Assembly (NCBI RefSeq): GCF_028583425.1
Contig: NC_072791.1
Coordinates: forward strand, 40,431,368 to 40,495,367
Length of the DNA: 64,000 bases
DNA from: Eublepharis macularius
Taxonomy: Eukaryota > Chordata > Lepidosauria > Squamata > Eublepharidae
Reading direction: 5' to 3'
The number at the start of each line of letters is the position of its first letter. The first letter of the stretch is position 1. The position numbers and the translations under genes were made by a program. The notes under the pieces were generated by a model that did no database searches, had not been told where the DNA came from, and saw only the letters and a list, made by a program, of their open reading frames with translations. Shown piece after piece: positions 12,601 through 23,727 of this stretch.

Positions 12601-15600
12601 CTTTAGGGCTGTGTCAGTTCCCCATCATATAAACTGCCTTGTTGCATTCAGATAATTGACTTAACAGAACAAAGGTTTGTTTGTGATGTATGTGAACCTG
12701 GCTTATTATGCTTGCCTACTTCATCCCTCCTCCTGCATGCAGAGTGCAGTTGAAGGCCTTGTTTCAGAAGCCTTCTGTCTACCTTGTTTGTTATAAATTT
12801 TGTATGTGGGTAGCTGATCATATTACAGTTTGCATCTTCTTGGATTGGAATTCTAAACTGTAGTTTAGTTTGGGTTTAGAAATCTGGTTTGTGGGAAAGA
12901 AACTCCATTCTTACCAGATGACTACATTTGAATGTTATGGCAAATTGAGCTGCTATAGTCCAGTGGTCACATAATTTGGCTATGAATCAGCACTCTACTG
13001 GTTCGAATCCCACTACTGCCATGAGCTCAGTAGGTGGCCTTGGGTAAGCCACTCCTCTCAGCCCCATCCCTAGCTGTATTGTGGGGATAATAATAACACT
13101 TAACTTGTTCACCGCTCTAGGTGAGGCACTAATCTGTCTGGAAGAGCGGTATATAAGCGCAATTATCATCATCATCATCTTTGAAGATTATTGAAATGAG
13201 GAAGCCTTCACTCATTCTGCATTGTAAGCAGGGAGAAGAAGAAGAAACGGCAACTGGCCTGGTGTCTTGCCTGCTGTCCTGCCCTTGTCTGATCCAGCAA
13301 GGCAGTTCATATGGTGGGAGACTATCACATGCTGCTAGAGAGTGATAGAAGTATTCAAGCAAAATTAGTAATCTAGTGTCCGCTATTTCAATTGATATCA
13401 TTCAAGTCCTTGCAGAGTTTGTATATATGTCCTTGTGTTTAAACTACTTGAGTTCCTTTATGTCAAATAATGTAGCACTTTGTCATGTGATTCTTTTAGT
13501 CAAGGGAAGGACACAGGTTATTAACTGAAATACTCAAATAGACTGATCTTGTTACAGGCCAAATTCTGCAAGTGGTTAGAACTGCCAATGGAGCACAGTA
13601 CATCATTCAGCCCCAACAGCAAGTGGTTCTACAGCAACAGGTTATACCACAGATGCAACCTGGTGGAGTACAGTCTCCTGTTATTCAGCAAGTAAGATGA
13701 TTAGGGCTAAGTAAAGGAGATCTCTGAAACTAAATCTGCAAGTATATTTTACTTTGATGTCTGTATGCCAAGATTTGCATTGAGTTTAGTTTGTTTGCTG
13801 GTTTCTTCTTAATCAAAGTTGATAATTGACTTTTATCAAAGATTAAAACCCCGTGAATCCTCTAAGGTGAAAGAATATAGGGAAACAAGTAGCATGAAGC
13901 TTGTCATTCACTTGTTTTTGCCATTCTGAGTAATTAAACACAATGGTGATGACATGTAGTACTGAAGTGAAAACAAACATAATCTGCTGTACTTGCCCAA
14001 AAGGAAGACAACACTGAATGTAAGGCAACTCCCCCTCATGTTATATACAAAGGGGGGGGGGGTGTTACTGAACATACTTGTAACTTCTATGTGAAGACAT
14101 GATAATCCCCTCCTCTTTTCCATGGCACACCTGCGGGTCTTTTTGGGTAAATACAGTATCTCTGCTTCCTTCCATTTCCCTTTTACCTTACATTGAGTAT
14201 GGGATGGCTTCATCCTGAAAACTGTTAATCACTGCTGCCAGGAACGTTGTCTATAAAGTCTGTTGCTGTGTTCAGTACAGGAGACTCTCATAGTTAGTAT
14301 TAATGATACTTGATGGTAAATATTAACTTGCAATGGTTATTTTTTTTAAAAAAACACTTGGAGCTATTTAATAGAACAATGGCATATTTCTCTATCCCTT
14401 TGTTATTATATCTGTCAAAAGTCTGCTGTTTGACAGACAAGGAACCTTTGGGAACAAAGTGGGAAACAGGACAATAGGGTGCAAAAGAAAGGGAGTCAGC
14501 AGAAATCTGTCTCAGATACTGGTTGTGCATGAAATATTATTCTATTGGGAGAAGCGTTAAGAAGAAAGGATGTTATTTCTGACAGTTTCTCCCTTGCGCT
14601 ACAGCCCTCCATGTTGCATTTCACTCTGTTCTTGACATTCAGGAGTAGATTTTAGGGACAAAGAGATTCTGTAAACTCGTTCCACTTACTGTTCATTGAG
14701 TCGTATCCATGACTTGGTAGTATGTTACTAGTCTTTATAGTGTGTTTCTTAACAGATGAAATACTGACAGTAAAAAGTATGTTATATTTTCTTAGCCCCT
14801 AATTTAATATAAGGTTGAGTAAAGGATGTAATAAATACAAACTTTGATTTCAAGTGATTTTGTTGTTATAAACAATTTATTTTTTATCACTAGGTTTTGG
14901 CTCCCATTCCTGGAGGGATCTCGCAGCAAACAGGGGTAATTATTCAGCCCCAACAAATTTTATTTACTGGAAACAAGACCCAGGTAATACCTACAACAGT
15001 GGCTGCACCTACACCAGCACAAGCACAGATTCCTGCAGCAGGTCAGCAGCAACCTCCACAGCAACCAGCACAACCACAGGCACCTTTAGTGCTGCAGGTA
15101 GATGGAGCAGGTGACACATCATCTGAAGAAGATGAGGAGGAGGAAGAAGATTATGACGACGACGAAGAAGAGGACAAAGAGAAGGATGGAGGTGAAGATG
15201 GTCAGGTTGAAGAGGTAAGAGCAAATGAATATTGAGTGTGTCCTTCAAACTGCCTTTCATACTCTTACAAGATAATCTAATCAGCTCTAGCTTCAGTTCA
15301 TCATTTGAAAACAAAAAATAATTGATCTTGATGAAGTCAACTTTCAGTGGACAAATAAGGGATTTGATTAATTAAATCCTCTTAATTGAGCTTTTTTCAG
15401 ATAATTTAGTTGTGTGTAGCCATACAAAACAGCTATGTGGGTGAGGTACAGGGGGTGGGGGTGTGCATGTGCGCGCTCTTTACTGTAATCTGATAATACA
15501 GTCCATTACTCTCTTTTTAGGAACCTCTAAATAGTGAAGATGATGTGAGTGATGAAGAAGGACAGGAGTTATTTGATACTGAAAATGTTGTTGTGTGCCA

Positions 15601-16587
15601 GTATGATAAGGTAATAATTTGAACAGTGGGATTCCTAAAACCTTTGCTAGTGCTTGCTGTTAAGAATCCTTATGGTAAACACTGCCTTAACAAAGTTTTT
15701 GGTGAACCAAAAGAAATATGCCTAATATTCCTTCTGTTATATATTCTTGTTAGCAAAACTTGTGTTTCTCTAGTATAGCTTGCTTAATAATTAGGGATGC
15801 AACATTTTAATCAGATGAAATGCAAAATGTTGCCCCCAGTTAATCAGCCAACATACTTTAAAAAAATGTTATTTTTAATGCAATAGTGTGTAAAAACTGC
15901 AGATGGCTGTCTCCATCTTAGAAGCATTCCCTCCTGTGTGAGAGAGAAGGGAAGTACCTGGTATACATCCCATAAGTATGTCAGCTGAAACAAAATCGCT
16001 TTTTTGTCAAAGGTATTTTCAGCTTGAAATTTAATAAAAACTCACTTATTCCACTATGATTTTAAATTATGCAGCAGTCATGCTGATACTAAGTAGTGCA
16101 CATGCATAGAAAGCAGACAGACGATGTGAAAATCTCTTTTTGAAAGAATTTGAAGGATCCTAGCCAATCAGTCTCTTAGAATGTTTTTCTTTGTCAGCTC
16201 AGCTTAGCCGTAGTGGCCATGCTCTAGATGTCATGATTGAGAATGAATCTGCCTAGTTAGAATACTTGCAAACAATTTATAAATAAAAAGGCACTTCTGT
16301 TAACTGCTGTTTGAGCTAGGACTGCAGATGCCTCAGTGGCACCGCACCCATTATACACAGCAGCATGTGTCTTCCATTATATTACAGTGTATAAGACGAC
16401 TAGCTAGATAGGATTGAATATTGGTTTTTAAAGCAAGATCTGGGATGTTTCTCTTCAACTTTGCCTTTCACCCCCACAGATTCATAGAAGTAAGAACAAG
16501 TGGAAGTTTCATCTCAAAGATGGCATCATGAATCTTAATGGAAGAGATTATGTATTTTCCAAAGCCATTGGAGATGCAGAATGGTGA
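497..16587 (+). CDS. GTF2A1: GTF2A1, TFIIA alpha/beta precursor (exons 497-695, 11240-11304, 12139-12214, 13558-13691, 14894-15214, 15521-15610, 16480-16587)
   Basis: General transcription factor IIA large subunit, a nuclear factor that binds TBP and DNA upstream of TATA and stabilises the preinitiation complex. The seven joined exons total 993 nt: 330 codons plus a stop. With about 44 N-terminal residues missing this matches the usual length of about 376. In order I see the end of the N-terminal helical region (LWENKL), a Gln/His-rich stretch, a Gln/Ala/Thr/Pro linker, the Taspase-1 type site QVDG at 15095-15106, a long acidic block and the conserved C-terminal beta domain ending NGRDYVFSKAIGDAEW. 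All seven acceptors are AG, the six internal donors are GT, and phases agree at each join. No frameshift or internal stop is present, so the gene looks functional. It faces TSHR tail to tail. Confidence 0.97.
696..2629 (+). other. GTF2A1 intron, unique-looking part
   Basis: Starts with donor GTATGAG. AT-rich, with a pyrimidine-rich stretch at about 1490-1760 that gives spurious Leu/Ser/Phe-rich readings. I recognise no repeat family or exon here. Confidence 0.6.
4276..4484. mobile_element. Palindromic Penelope-type repeat fragment with hammerhead-like core
   Basis: About 170 bp of near-perfect inverted repeat centred at about 4400, flanked by an 11-bp direct duplication ATCTGTAGAAG (4265-4275 and 4485-4495), which shows insertion by a retroelement-like process. 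The left arm is the complement of the repeat unit including its tail (CTACTACAGACTAACAC on the minus strand); the right arm is a shorter direct unit. The unit carries GCAT-CTGAAGA-A-hairpin-GAAA-GCTT-ATGC at 4399-4438, the order of a hammerhead ribozyme. Related copies lie at about 35060 and 63130. The family name is inferred from structure. Confidence 0.55.
4403..4438 (+). ncRNA. Hammerhead-ribozyme-like motif
   Basis: CTGAAGA (4403-4409), a hairpin arm (4411-4426), GAAA (4427-4430), GCTT and then ATGC (4435-4438), which pairs with GCAT (4399-4402) to close stem I. Stem III would be only A-G/C-U. One extra base (A4410) sits between the CUGANGA box and stem II, and stem II has mismatches in this copy, so present activity is doubtful. 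Confidence 0.4.
4940..5110 (-). repeat. LINE 3'-tail fragment, reverse orientation
   Basis: Reads on the minus strand as a typical reptile LINE/SINE tail (gccctgattgggcagaaaag-type sequence followed by an A/T-rich end). Assigned only by resemblance to the other LINE tails in this window. Confidence 0.35.
5545..5740 (+). repeat. tRNA-headed SINE, degenerate
   Basis: Head with TGTAGTGGAAAGAGTTTCAGGCTAGGATTTGGG-like order, a box-B-like GGTTTGAAT, then 'acctcacagggttgtgggga' and a tail resembling LINE 3' ends (ttgggtcccattggggagaa). Same family as the SINE pieces at 59.66-60.9 kb. Confidence 0.5.
6290..7330. repeat. Old dispersed repeat, family not assigned
   Basis: The order of phrases (gggttttatggccagcatcttgaattgggctc..., gcattttatactaattgaagcttctgaacac..., cccacagagagcacagtattactagaccatg) is one met repeatedly in squamate DNA. 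It has no usable reading frame and I cannot assign a class with confidence. It contains a recent exact tandem duplication (6911-7062). Confidence 0.4.
6911..7062. repeat. Perfect 76-bp tandem duplication
   Basis: A unit beginning AGCAGGTGACACTCC and ending TTCAGGTATATAG occurs twice in direct tandem (6911-6986 and 6987-7062) with no difference seen over about 75 bp. It lies inside an older repeat, so the duplication is recent or an assembly artefact. Confidence 0.85.
7673..8325. mobile_element. Non-autonomous hAT element, GC-rich
   Basis: Termini TAGGAGTGTGCATCCC and (complement) TAGGGACGTGTGCTTTGGG form short inverted repeats. The 8-bp target duplication is ATCAAGAC (7665-7672) and ATCAGGAC (8326-8333), one mismatch. 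The interior is a GC-rich segment around 7800-8130 with no transposase. It is the same family as 44519-45274, in the opposite orientation. Confidence 0.8.
8334..9780. other. GTF2A1 intron without recognised elements
   Basis: AT-rich intron; I see no exon, repeat family or RNA gene. Short reading frames have no protein-like character. Confidence 0.5.
9787..10037. repeat. Possible small hAT-type element
   Basis: Begins near CTTGCCAGGTGTCCTAG and ends GGGCACCTGGCACCCCTA, imperfect inverted ends of the same style as the 'ggttgcca' element at 60157-60683. It also has the internal 'aaatgatgtcattg' motif shared by these elements. No clean target duplication was found. Confidence 0.4.
11240..11304 (+). 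CDS. GTF2A1: GTF2A1 exon: APQQQVIVPDSKMIQH
   Basis: 65 bp between acceptor TTTGTTAG and donor GTAAGA. It completes the split Ala codon from the previous exon and encodes the conserved QVIVPDSK...HMNASSM stretch of the linker, ending on a codon boundary. Confidence 0.96.
11305..12138 (+). other. GTF2A1: GTF2A1 intron
   Basis: AT-rich, with A- and T-runs at about 11467 and 11883; no repeat family recognised. Confidence 0.7.
12139..12214 (+). CDS. GTF2A1: GTF2A1 exon: Ala-rich LPAGVTPVQQI
   Basis: 76 bp after CCTTTCAG and before GTAATT. It encodes SAAATAATLALPAGVTPVQQ and ends with one base of a Gly codon that the next exon completes. Confidence 0.96.
12950..13178 (+). repeat. MIR-like SINE
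   Basis: A tRNA-related head with box-B-like GGTTCGAATCCC, then 'ggccttgggtaagcca', 'ggggataataataac' and the tail 'gagcggtatataagcgcaat' followed by an (ATC)n run. The middle resembles the CORE/MIR SINE group. A second copy is at about 28603-28815. Not a tRNA gene: no cloverleaf continues past the head. Confidence 0.7.
13558..13691 (+). CDS. GTF2A1: GTF2A1 exon: GQILQVVRTANGAQY
   Basis: 134 bp after GTTACAG and before GTAAGATG. It completes the split Gly codon and encodes the Gln-rich QVVRTANGAQYIIQPQQ and PQMQPGGVQSPVIQQ stretches of the linker. Confidence 0.96.
13692..14893 (+). other. GTF2A1: GTF2A1 intron
   Basis: AT-rich; a G-run at about 14052-14062. No recognised element. Confidence 0.6.
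14894..15214 (+). CDS. GTF2A1: GTF2A1 exon: linker, Taspase-1 site, acidic block
   Basis: 321 bp (107 codons) after CACTAG and before GTAAGAGC. Encodes VLAPIPGGISQQTGV..., the QVDG/AGDTSSEED junction and a Glu/Asp tract (DEEEEEDYDDDEEEDKE). In the known family Taspase-1 cuts between Asp and Gly of QVDG to give alpha and beta chains; the site is intact here. Confidence 0.97.
15521..15610 (+). CDS. GTF2A1: GTF2A1 exon: acidic end and start of beta domain
   Basis: 90 bp after CTTTTTAG and before GTAATAAT. It encodes EPLNSEDDVSDEEGQELF and then DTENVVVCQYDK, the first strand region of the C-terminal beta-barrel part that contacts TBP and DNA. Confidence 0.97.
16480..16587 (+). CDS. GTF2A1: GTF2A1 last coding exon
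   Basis: Starts after CCCCCACAG and ends with TGA at 16585-16587. Encodes IHRSKNKWKFHLKDGIMN then LNGRDYVFSKAIGDAEW, the highly conserved C-terminus. Confidence 0.98.
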   Translation: MHRSKNKWKFHLKDGIMNLNGRDYVFSKAIGDAEW

Positions 16588-19500
16588 AGGTTTCTCATAC
16601 AAACTCAGAGCAAAATGAAATAGCAGAAAAGGTTAAGACTCAGACAGATACTTCAACAGAAATTATTTCTGCACACCAGAGAGGAATAAGTAGAACCAAG
16701 ACTACTAGAACAAAGAAATAACATGGCAATGTAGACACTACTTCAAATGGGAAAGCTGAGGCATTGGTGCAGCTAGCTATACCTGAAAGCTGGTTTTGTA
16801 TGAATACCTTAATTAACCACTTCTACCTATAGATAAAGGTAACTAGCATGTGAGGCTTAATCTCCCCTTTCACTGATTTGAAGGAACTCTTCTTTTATGG
16901 TAATATGGAAAAGGCTTAGTGTGTCTTTGTGTAAACTGTGCAAACCATTTCCTCTGGGAGTGGGATTGGTGAGAATCTTGCTTAAACTATGTGCAGGCTT
17001 CTAACCAAATGGTAAGAACAGAAAAATTGAGTTCTAATTACCTTGTATGAGTAAACTATTTTTAAATCTCTTGTGCTGGGCCATGCATAACTTTATCTAC
17101 AGTTTTAGGCATTTTATATAAAACTTTGATCCCAGTACCAAAAGATGTCATTTGTATTTTAAAGGCAATTTAATAATTCTGAATGTGTTGATGATTCAAA
17201 AGGGTGTTGTACTTTTAAGGACCTGCAGATGGCAACTGAGAGACAGATAACTGTTTCCCTGCTCTTGCAAAAGGTCATCTAAGAAAAGGCTGAACAAAGT
17301 GGGTCTGTATGCTGACGACTAGTTGAAGGACTTTTTTAAAAAGAATTCTCCCCATTAACTTAATGTATTCCCATTGCCAAGAGAAGATGCTGCTGGAGGC
17401 AAGTTCAAAAGTTCCAGGTGACTGTGCACTTTGGAAGAGGGTGAAATTTGGGGTGGGGGTGGCATCATAATAACTTGGTGAATACAATCACACTAGTTCT
17501 AATAATTCTATAAGTAATAATTGCAATAAATAGCAAGATGTTGGAAGGCTCTGTGACTGTGGCAATGGGTCTTTGAAAATCAGATGACCAAGAATACAGG
17601 TTCACTTCACTATTGGGGTGGGGCTGAAATTCAGCCATATTGAGGAAGACATGCACTCCCAGGTGATTTACTATTACAGGGTAGACCAATAGTACACACG
17701 GTGGTTTTCTGAAAAGTAGTGAAGAGAGGCCAGGAAGAGTGAGCTTACAAATGGGGAGAATGTCAGTAGTTAACCTTTCCAATCTAATTTCTAATATTTT
17801 TGCTCAAGAAAATTGCCAGTATGTTTAATCAGTACTACATACTAGTTCTATTCCTCATCTCCCAAACTCTCTTTTTTGCATTTCAATTTGAATGCATTGG
17901 TTGTTTCTGCTTGCAGGAAATCTATTGTATATTGCAATGAGCAATTAGGTTTTTCTATGCCCAGGATGTTACTAAAGCTGGCCAAATCTGTCTGTTCTGT
18001 TGTATAGTGACATATGTAAAACATCTGAATTTTTATAACATGTAAACATCATTGGGTTTTTGCTTTCCGGTCATCTTCACTGCCTGCTGAAACTGCAATT
18101 CTATTTGGCTGCAGTTTTGGCTCAGGACTTGAACCTATATGAGTGTGTAAGGAATTTGTTCCCACTGTGTAAAATAAGGTAGATTTTTGAAGAAAATATA
18201 CCACTATGTAATGTCAAGATTATGTGACTATATTGAAACTAATTGTCATTTCCCCTGGCATCCTCCTGTATCTCATGGCCTGTTCACAGTATATTCTAGC
18301 CTTTTAATTTGAGAACACTGGCTTAAAACCAATCCCAGCACTGTGAAACACAACTTTGCAACAGTTTATTACTCATTACTGGAACCCAGATACTGTACAA
18401 ATGTGTTAGCATTGTGTACATCATGGGCACTGAATAGCTGCTTGTTTCTAGCCTTTTTATTTATTTTAAAGGATACCACAGCTTTAAAAGTGACTTACAG
18501 ATAGGTCGATATGGAGCAGGCATAGTGTCTTGCAAATTACCTATGGGTGTATGCTTTGGTTGATGAGGGTGTTTTAACAAGAGGATCTAAAGTTCTTCTG
18601 AAAGCCAGTCAAACGTACCAAACTTGTGCTCTTACTTGCTTCATCAAGTGTTCCTTTTTAAATCAAAAGGCATGTTTTAATTTCATTTTATTGTAGCAGC
18701 TTGCTGTAAGAATGTAGTTTGCTTACACTTACTATTGTACTTGAATTTTAATCATGGTTTTTACATTGTAAATTGAACAGACCATTTTGTTAGGTTTCCA
18801 TTAAATCATCATTCCTTTTCTGAGTGCAAGGGATTCCCATGGCTAGTCCTTAAGCTTTACGTAGGTCAGGTTCTTTTGCATAGATCTGGAATTCATTTTA
18901 ATTAAAATACTTATCAGTTCTACTTTTGAAGCAATTAACGGTTTGCAAGAAGGGCTTATGTTTAGATTTGCACAGATAACAGGAGCACCTTTTAACTTTT
19001 AAGATGTATGTGTGGAGGGAAATGGAATGAGAAGACAACTTGTTAATGCTATAATCAGGCTAATGGAGATTTACAGAGTAATTGCACCAAGGTCAGAGTC
19101 TTGTGCCTTTGCAATCTTCAGATATTCCTGCATTGTATTGACGTGATATTATAGGCCCATTGGATTCCTTTGGCAGTAAACTTCCTATAGAACTGCAATT
19201 GTAACTAAACATTTTGAAGATGTCATTGGCTTTCTGTATGTGCAATCATTTGACGCATCTACATTAAAAGTTGTCTTTTAAGGAGGTTTTTAGAGATACT
19301 GTCACAAAGAACTTTATATTGGACTATTTAAATTTAATGTGTAAAATGTCCCCCCCCCCCAGCTGTTCAGTGGCAAAGCAAGTTTGTCTCCCTTGCTCCT
19401 GTTCACAACCTGTTTTTTGTCATCAGTTGTTTCCCTGGAAATGGATCATGATTTCAGAAATACAAATATTGTGGCTACCTGTCTTCTCAAGGGGATGAAA

Positions 19501-20138
19501 CTTGTGATTGAAGCACAGTTGCTAGAAAAAGCAAAGAACATGCAACATGTTATATAACCTGATTTGTAGAAATGTCTTTATTTTTAAATAGTATTAGCAT
19601 CTCTCTGTGTTTATTTCTTTCCTGTCTACATCAAACAGCAATAATATCCCCATCAAATTACTGCTGGGCAAAACTCTGCAATTGCAGTGCAGGAGCGGGC
19701 GGGGGGGGGGGGAGCCCTTTAACTTGTTCACTCTGAAACTCCTGCTTAAAAATTCTCTTTTGGCTTTGTTTTGAAAATTCAGAAAAAAATAGTGATTTGA
19801 TTCATTGTGTTGAAGCATGGCTGCCTTGCGCTAAACCAAAACTGTGTTGAGATGCAGAGTGTTCTTTGAATGGAGCTCCCAGCAGTTTTTATTAAAAATA
19901 AGTACATCTGGCATGCTGGGGGAAGGGGGAGTTCTGATCAGAACCACGATGGGTAGAAGAGTTAAGCCTGTAGGCCATTTCATGCAGGGAAAATGGAATG
20001 GAGGAGGGCTTAAATCCATCTCCTCTCACTCCACAGCCCCAGTTAGAATTGGACCTGCACAGACTTACTTTTGGAAGGAGGGTGGCTCAGTTCATGGAAC
20101 TCCCACCATCTTCAGTGGTGTAAAATTAAAAGGCACTA

Positions 20139-20144
20139 AATAAA
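20139..20144 (+). terminator. GTF2A1: Poly(A) signal AATAAA
   Basis: Canonical hexamer in the putative 3' UTR (CACTAAATAAAGTTTGG), a candidate proximal cleavage site. Confidence 0.4.
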
Positions 20145-20866
20145 GTTTGGCTTGCGAGTTCTACTCTTTATTTTCAACAACTAGAAATTTGAACTTTCTG
20201 CCTCTCTCTATTCTAAAAGTAGGTCACTTATGTTCAGAAAGCAAGGGTTGGGTACTGCACCATCTGAAGGGATTTCTGAAAATGGAGTTGGATTTCTGCG
20301 TTTTCCATCCAGCCCCTTCTGCTGAAGCCAAAATGTTTGTTGAAATGCTGTTTGTGGGTGACAAGAGACTCCCAGGAGCAGAGAGGTTACACCTGCTGTA
20401 ACTGACAAAAACTGTCACCAGCAAAAATGTTCAGTTGGATCCAACCCCAAGATTTTATTGTGCTTTTCTGAACTTCTCTTAATTTGTGTGCTAACAAAAG
20501 CAAAAGAGATTTTTCTTTAAGTGGAAGAACAGTTGCAGGCTAGCCACATATGAGATCATCACATCTTCACTTGCTCCTGTGTGCCTAGGGTACAACTACA
20601 ATTTAGAGGGGTGGGAAATATCCTTAGTTGCTGTTCTGAGCTACTATCGTCAACTGCTGTTGTACATATACTGTTATGTGTAAGGGGGTAAATATATTTA
20701 TTATGTTTGTAAAATTCAGTCTGTACAATTGAAGATCAAGGATGCTTTTCCTGGAATGTACAGGATGTGTTTCAAAGGCCATGCTTGGAATACAATTAGA
20801 ATACTTAGTATTTTGATGTACTAAGACCTATTTTAAGTTTAATATTTTGCCTTTGCAAAAACTTTA

Positions 20867-20872
20867 ATTAAA
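20867..20872 (+). terminator. GTF2A1: Poly(A) signal ATTAAA
   Basis: Common variant hexamer (TTTAATTAAAGATG) in the last stretch before the sequence stops looking like a UTR; a candidate distal cleavage site. Confidence 0.4.
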
Positions 20873-20893
20873 GATGTTATTTAAAATAAGCTT

Positions 20894-22715
20894 GCCACTT
20901 TTATTTACTATTTTATGTATTAAAATACTTTTTATGTGTAGTACAGTTGTGTTCACTTTATTTTGCAGATGATAGGATTCTGAACATTTTCAGTCAAGTC
21001 CAGCAAAGGAAGTGCCACTTCAGATACAAAATTTCTAGAAAACTTGGGAAAATAGATCAAACATTATCAAGCTTAATTTGGTTTTCAAATGTAAAAAGCC
21101 TGAAATAGTGGTTGGTCCATAGAATCCATAATTCTCACAATGTTTTCAGTAATTTCAAAATCGACAGCAACCTTCTTTCTGAGCTTTGCTGTTTTAAGCA
21201 GTTACGGGTTTGAAGGTTTTGCAACTTCTGTAGCAACCTTATTCCGTGGAATGTGGAAAGTAGGAAAGAATTCAATTAAGACAACTTGGAGATGCCATTA
21301 GAGTGATGCGTTGCTTCAAATCTGTGCTTAACTGGAAAGGGAGGCAGGCAGGCACAGATACCCTCACATGCCTGCTTCTGGTTCAGCCCTTCTGTTCTCC
21401 TCCCATGCTCTCTTGAGTTTTTTGCTTTCTTTTGGTGGGGGGCAAGGGGTGGGGGTTGAGTTCAGTATTTTAAGATTCTGTTTTTGATTCTGTCTGTCCT
21501 CACACAGCTCTTTTCAAGGGCCCACTTGTTAGACCGCTCTGAGCCTGCATTGCAGGGAGAGCAGACTATAAGTCAAATAAAAATGATTTTTAAATTGAAT
21601 CCATTGCATTTTAAGAAGAGTAGGTTGAGTATCCCTCAGATGATTTCCATCCAGGGAGTGTCATTTCTTTACCCCTCCTCCTCAAATTTTGGAGCTCCTC
21701 TGTAATGCTGCTTTTGATGGAAGGGACCCCGAGGAACAGTGTGACAGGAGAACTGGAGGTCTGCTTTTGGAGGGAGAACCTGTGGAAATCCCGTCCCCAA
21801 CTCTATCTGGGATTCAACCCACTATGAACCCGCTTTGGGGATTCTGGTCAGAAAGTAGGATATAGATCCAGTAAGCAAACAAAGATGTCTCGAGATGCAG
21901 TGCCCCATCAGGAGACCACTTCAGGTAACACTTTATCCTGTCCTTTACACTGAGTGGAATAGGGTATGATCACAGGAGGTACTACTATGCACCTTTCTTG
22001 AGAGCACGTCTTTTAAAAAAATGGAACACATTCTTGCTAGGTTGATGGGCATAAAGTCCAGCAATATCCATATGTGCTTAACTAGTAGGCACATTTGCAG
22101 GAGCAAAAAAAGAGCTGCATGAGCATGCCTTTCTCTGGAAGTATTTGCCTGCTCCCCTAAAATCTAATCTGGCATTCTGGAGCACAGAGAGATGGATTAA
22201 GATGGACAAGAATCCGTGTAAGAGAACCAACAACTACTTTGTATTGTAAGGTTACACTGTAGCTTGGTATAGCTTTATAATGGCTTTCATTTGAAGAGAA
22301 GATTATTATTAAGTACATTCATATACCATTTTTTTTGTTGGGCAGTGCAGTTTACAATGAACAACTTTCGTAGAAGGTTCGTGTCTGGAACTCGGGTAGC
22401 CAGTGAAAATGTAAGCATAATGAAAAATCTCCTTGGGTTCTTAGTTTATACCCAGGAGTGGAGCCCAAATGTTTGCAAAAAAAGCCTGTTCCAGAAATGA
22501 CTCCCTCGGCCAAGGTACGCCCTTACAGTGAAACACTAACTGCACCATGTGATCTCTAGCAAGGTAATACTTTTTAATTATTTGCATTTATGTAGGATAG
22601 TGGTATAATCATTGGCTAGAGAACAATGAGGCAAGGCATATAGGCATTACTTACAAGGAATAGTTGATTTGTCCTTTCCTTGTGGATAAATTGTAATATA
22701 ACATGCTTTCTCTCA
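20894..22715. other. Intergenic stretch, few recognised elements
   Basis: Mostly unassigned. About 21715-21890 ends in 'gaacccgctttggggattct ggtcagaaagtaggatatag', a LINE-tail phrase in + orientation followed by a short A-rich end. Nothing coding. Confidence 0.45.
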
Positions 22716-23201
22716 GGGTCTCTCTAGACGTGCAGGTTTTTAAAGAGTTGGGACTGGGTTCCCCTGACCGGATTCGAGTTCCCTGAACCTAAACAGCAGC
22801 TTTGGGGGAACAGCTGTTAAAAATAAAGGAGAGCCCAAACACCTCAGAATGCCTCTGCAGGGGGAGGAGGGACTCCCCCCTCCCCCCTCAAGCCTTTTCC
22901 CCATGTCAAAATAGCAGGGGAGGGAGGTTTCCCCCTCTGTTTTTTTCTGCTCCATATGGAGATTCTGTGCATGTGGAACAATAAAAACGGGAAGAACTCC
23001 CCCTGTGCTGTTTTGACATGGGGAAAAGGCTTGAGGGGGGAGGGGGAGTCCCTCCTCCCCCTGCAGAGGCATTCTGAGGTGTTTGGGCTCTCCTTTATTT
23101 TTTAACAGCCATTTACTTTTTAACTGCTGTATGATTGCAGAAACCTAAGTTGGGTCTGGGGAACCCAGAACTCTTAAAAACCTGCACATCTAAAGAGACC
23201 C
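22716..23201. mobile_element. Fold-back MITE with long inverted repeats
   Basis: The outer ends GGGTCTCTCTAGACGTGCAG and (complement) GGGTCTCTTTAGATGTGCAG continue as inverted repeats through 'gttttta.gagtt' and 'gggttcccc'. A second inner pair of about 100 bp (22830-22940 against 22995-23105, containing CCTCTGCAGGGGGAGG) makes almost the whole 486 bp a stem. No coding capacity and no clear target duplication, so the superfamily is unknown. Confidence 0.75.
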
Positions 23202-23441
23202 GCACTACTGATATTTGGATGGCTGAAATGCCTTCCTAGCTATTATGTAAGCAAGACATCCTGAATTGCCTTAGGTGGGGAGGTGATATCATGTTTATTT
23301 GGCATGGTACAGCTACTATAGTTTTCCTGGGTCTCCCACAGCCTTGTAAAACTGCAACCCTCCCTGACCCAATTATCTAGCCTCTGCTGTGATATGCTTA
23401 TTCATCCAGCCGTGCTGCTCTACTTTCCAAGCAAGCCTAGT

Positions 23442-23652
23442 AAAAACAGTGTTGCACTTATCTGTAACTGTTGTTCATCTAGGTCTTCCGTAGGGGCACA
23501 CATGGGGACTGCACACACGCAGGCCTGCCGATTTTGGAGATTTTAACAGTTCAATACCACTAGAGGGCATCCTCACCTCTCTGCGCGAGTGCGTAGCCGT
23601 CTTCCTGCCAAAATGGCCCTGGAGAGGCGGGGTGCCCCCGACATACCCTTAG
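23442..23652 (-). repeat. DIRS terminal inverted repeat, 3' side
   Basis: Complementary to 28232-28414 over blocks such as CATGGGGACTGC, CAGGCCTGCCGATTT, CAATACCACTAG and AAAATGGCCCTGGAGAGGC. The outer part (23442-23500) is longer than the partner's outer part. Confidence 0.85.
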
Positions 23653-23727
23653 TCCTCTTTCACCACCATACTGCAATGTAAGTTCCGAGAGTGTTAGCGG
23701 GGAAGGAGAGAGGGCATGTGTGCCTGC

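Larger units (their letters stand above)
16588..20893 (+). other. GTF2A1: GTF2A1 3' UTR (putative)
   Basis: AT-rich sequence without recognised transposons, which fits the multi-kilobase 3' UTR known for this gene in mammals. Candidate poly(A) signals are AATAAA at 20139-20144 and ATTAAA at 20867-20872. The true end cannot be fixed without transcript data. Confidence 0.6.

Noticed and set aside
12990..13030. tRNA-like box A/B sequences as a tRNA gene
   Set aside because: They head a SINE with the usual MIR-like body; no complete cloverleaf or terminator follows.
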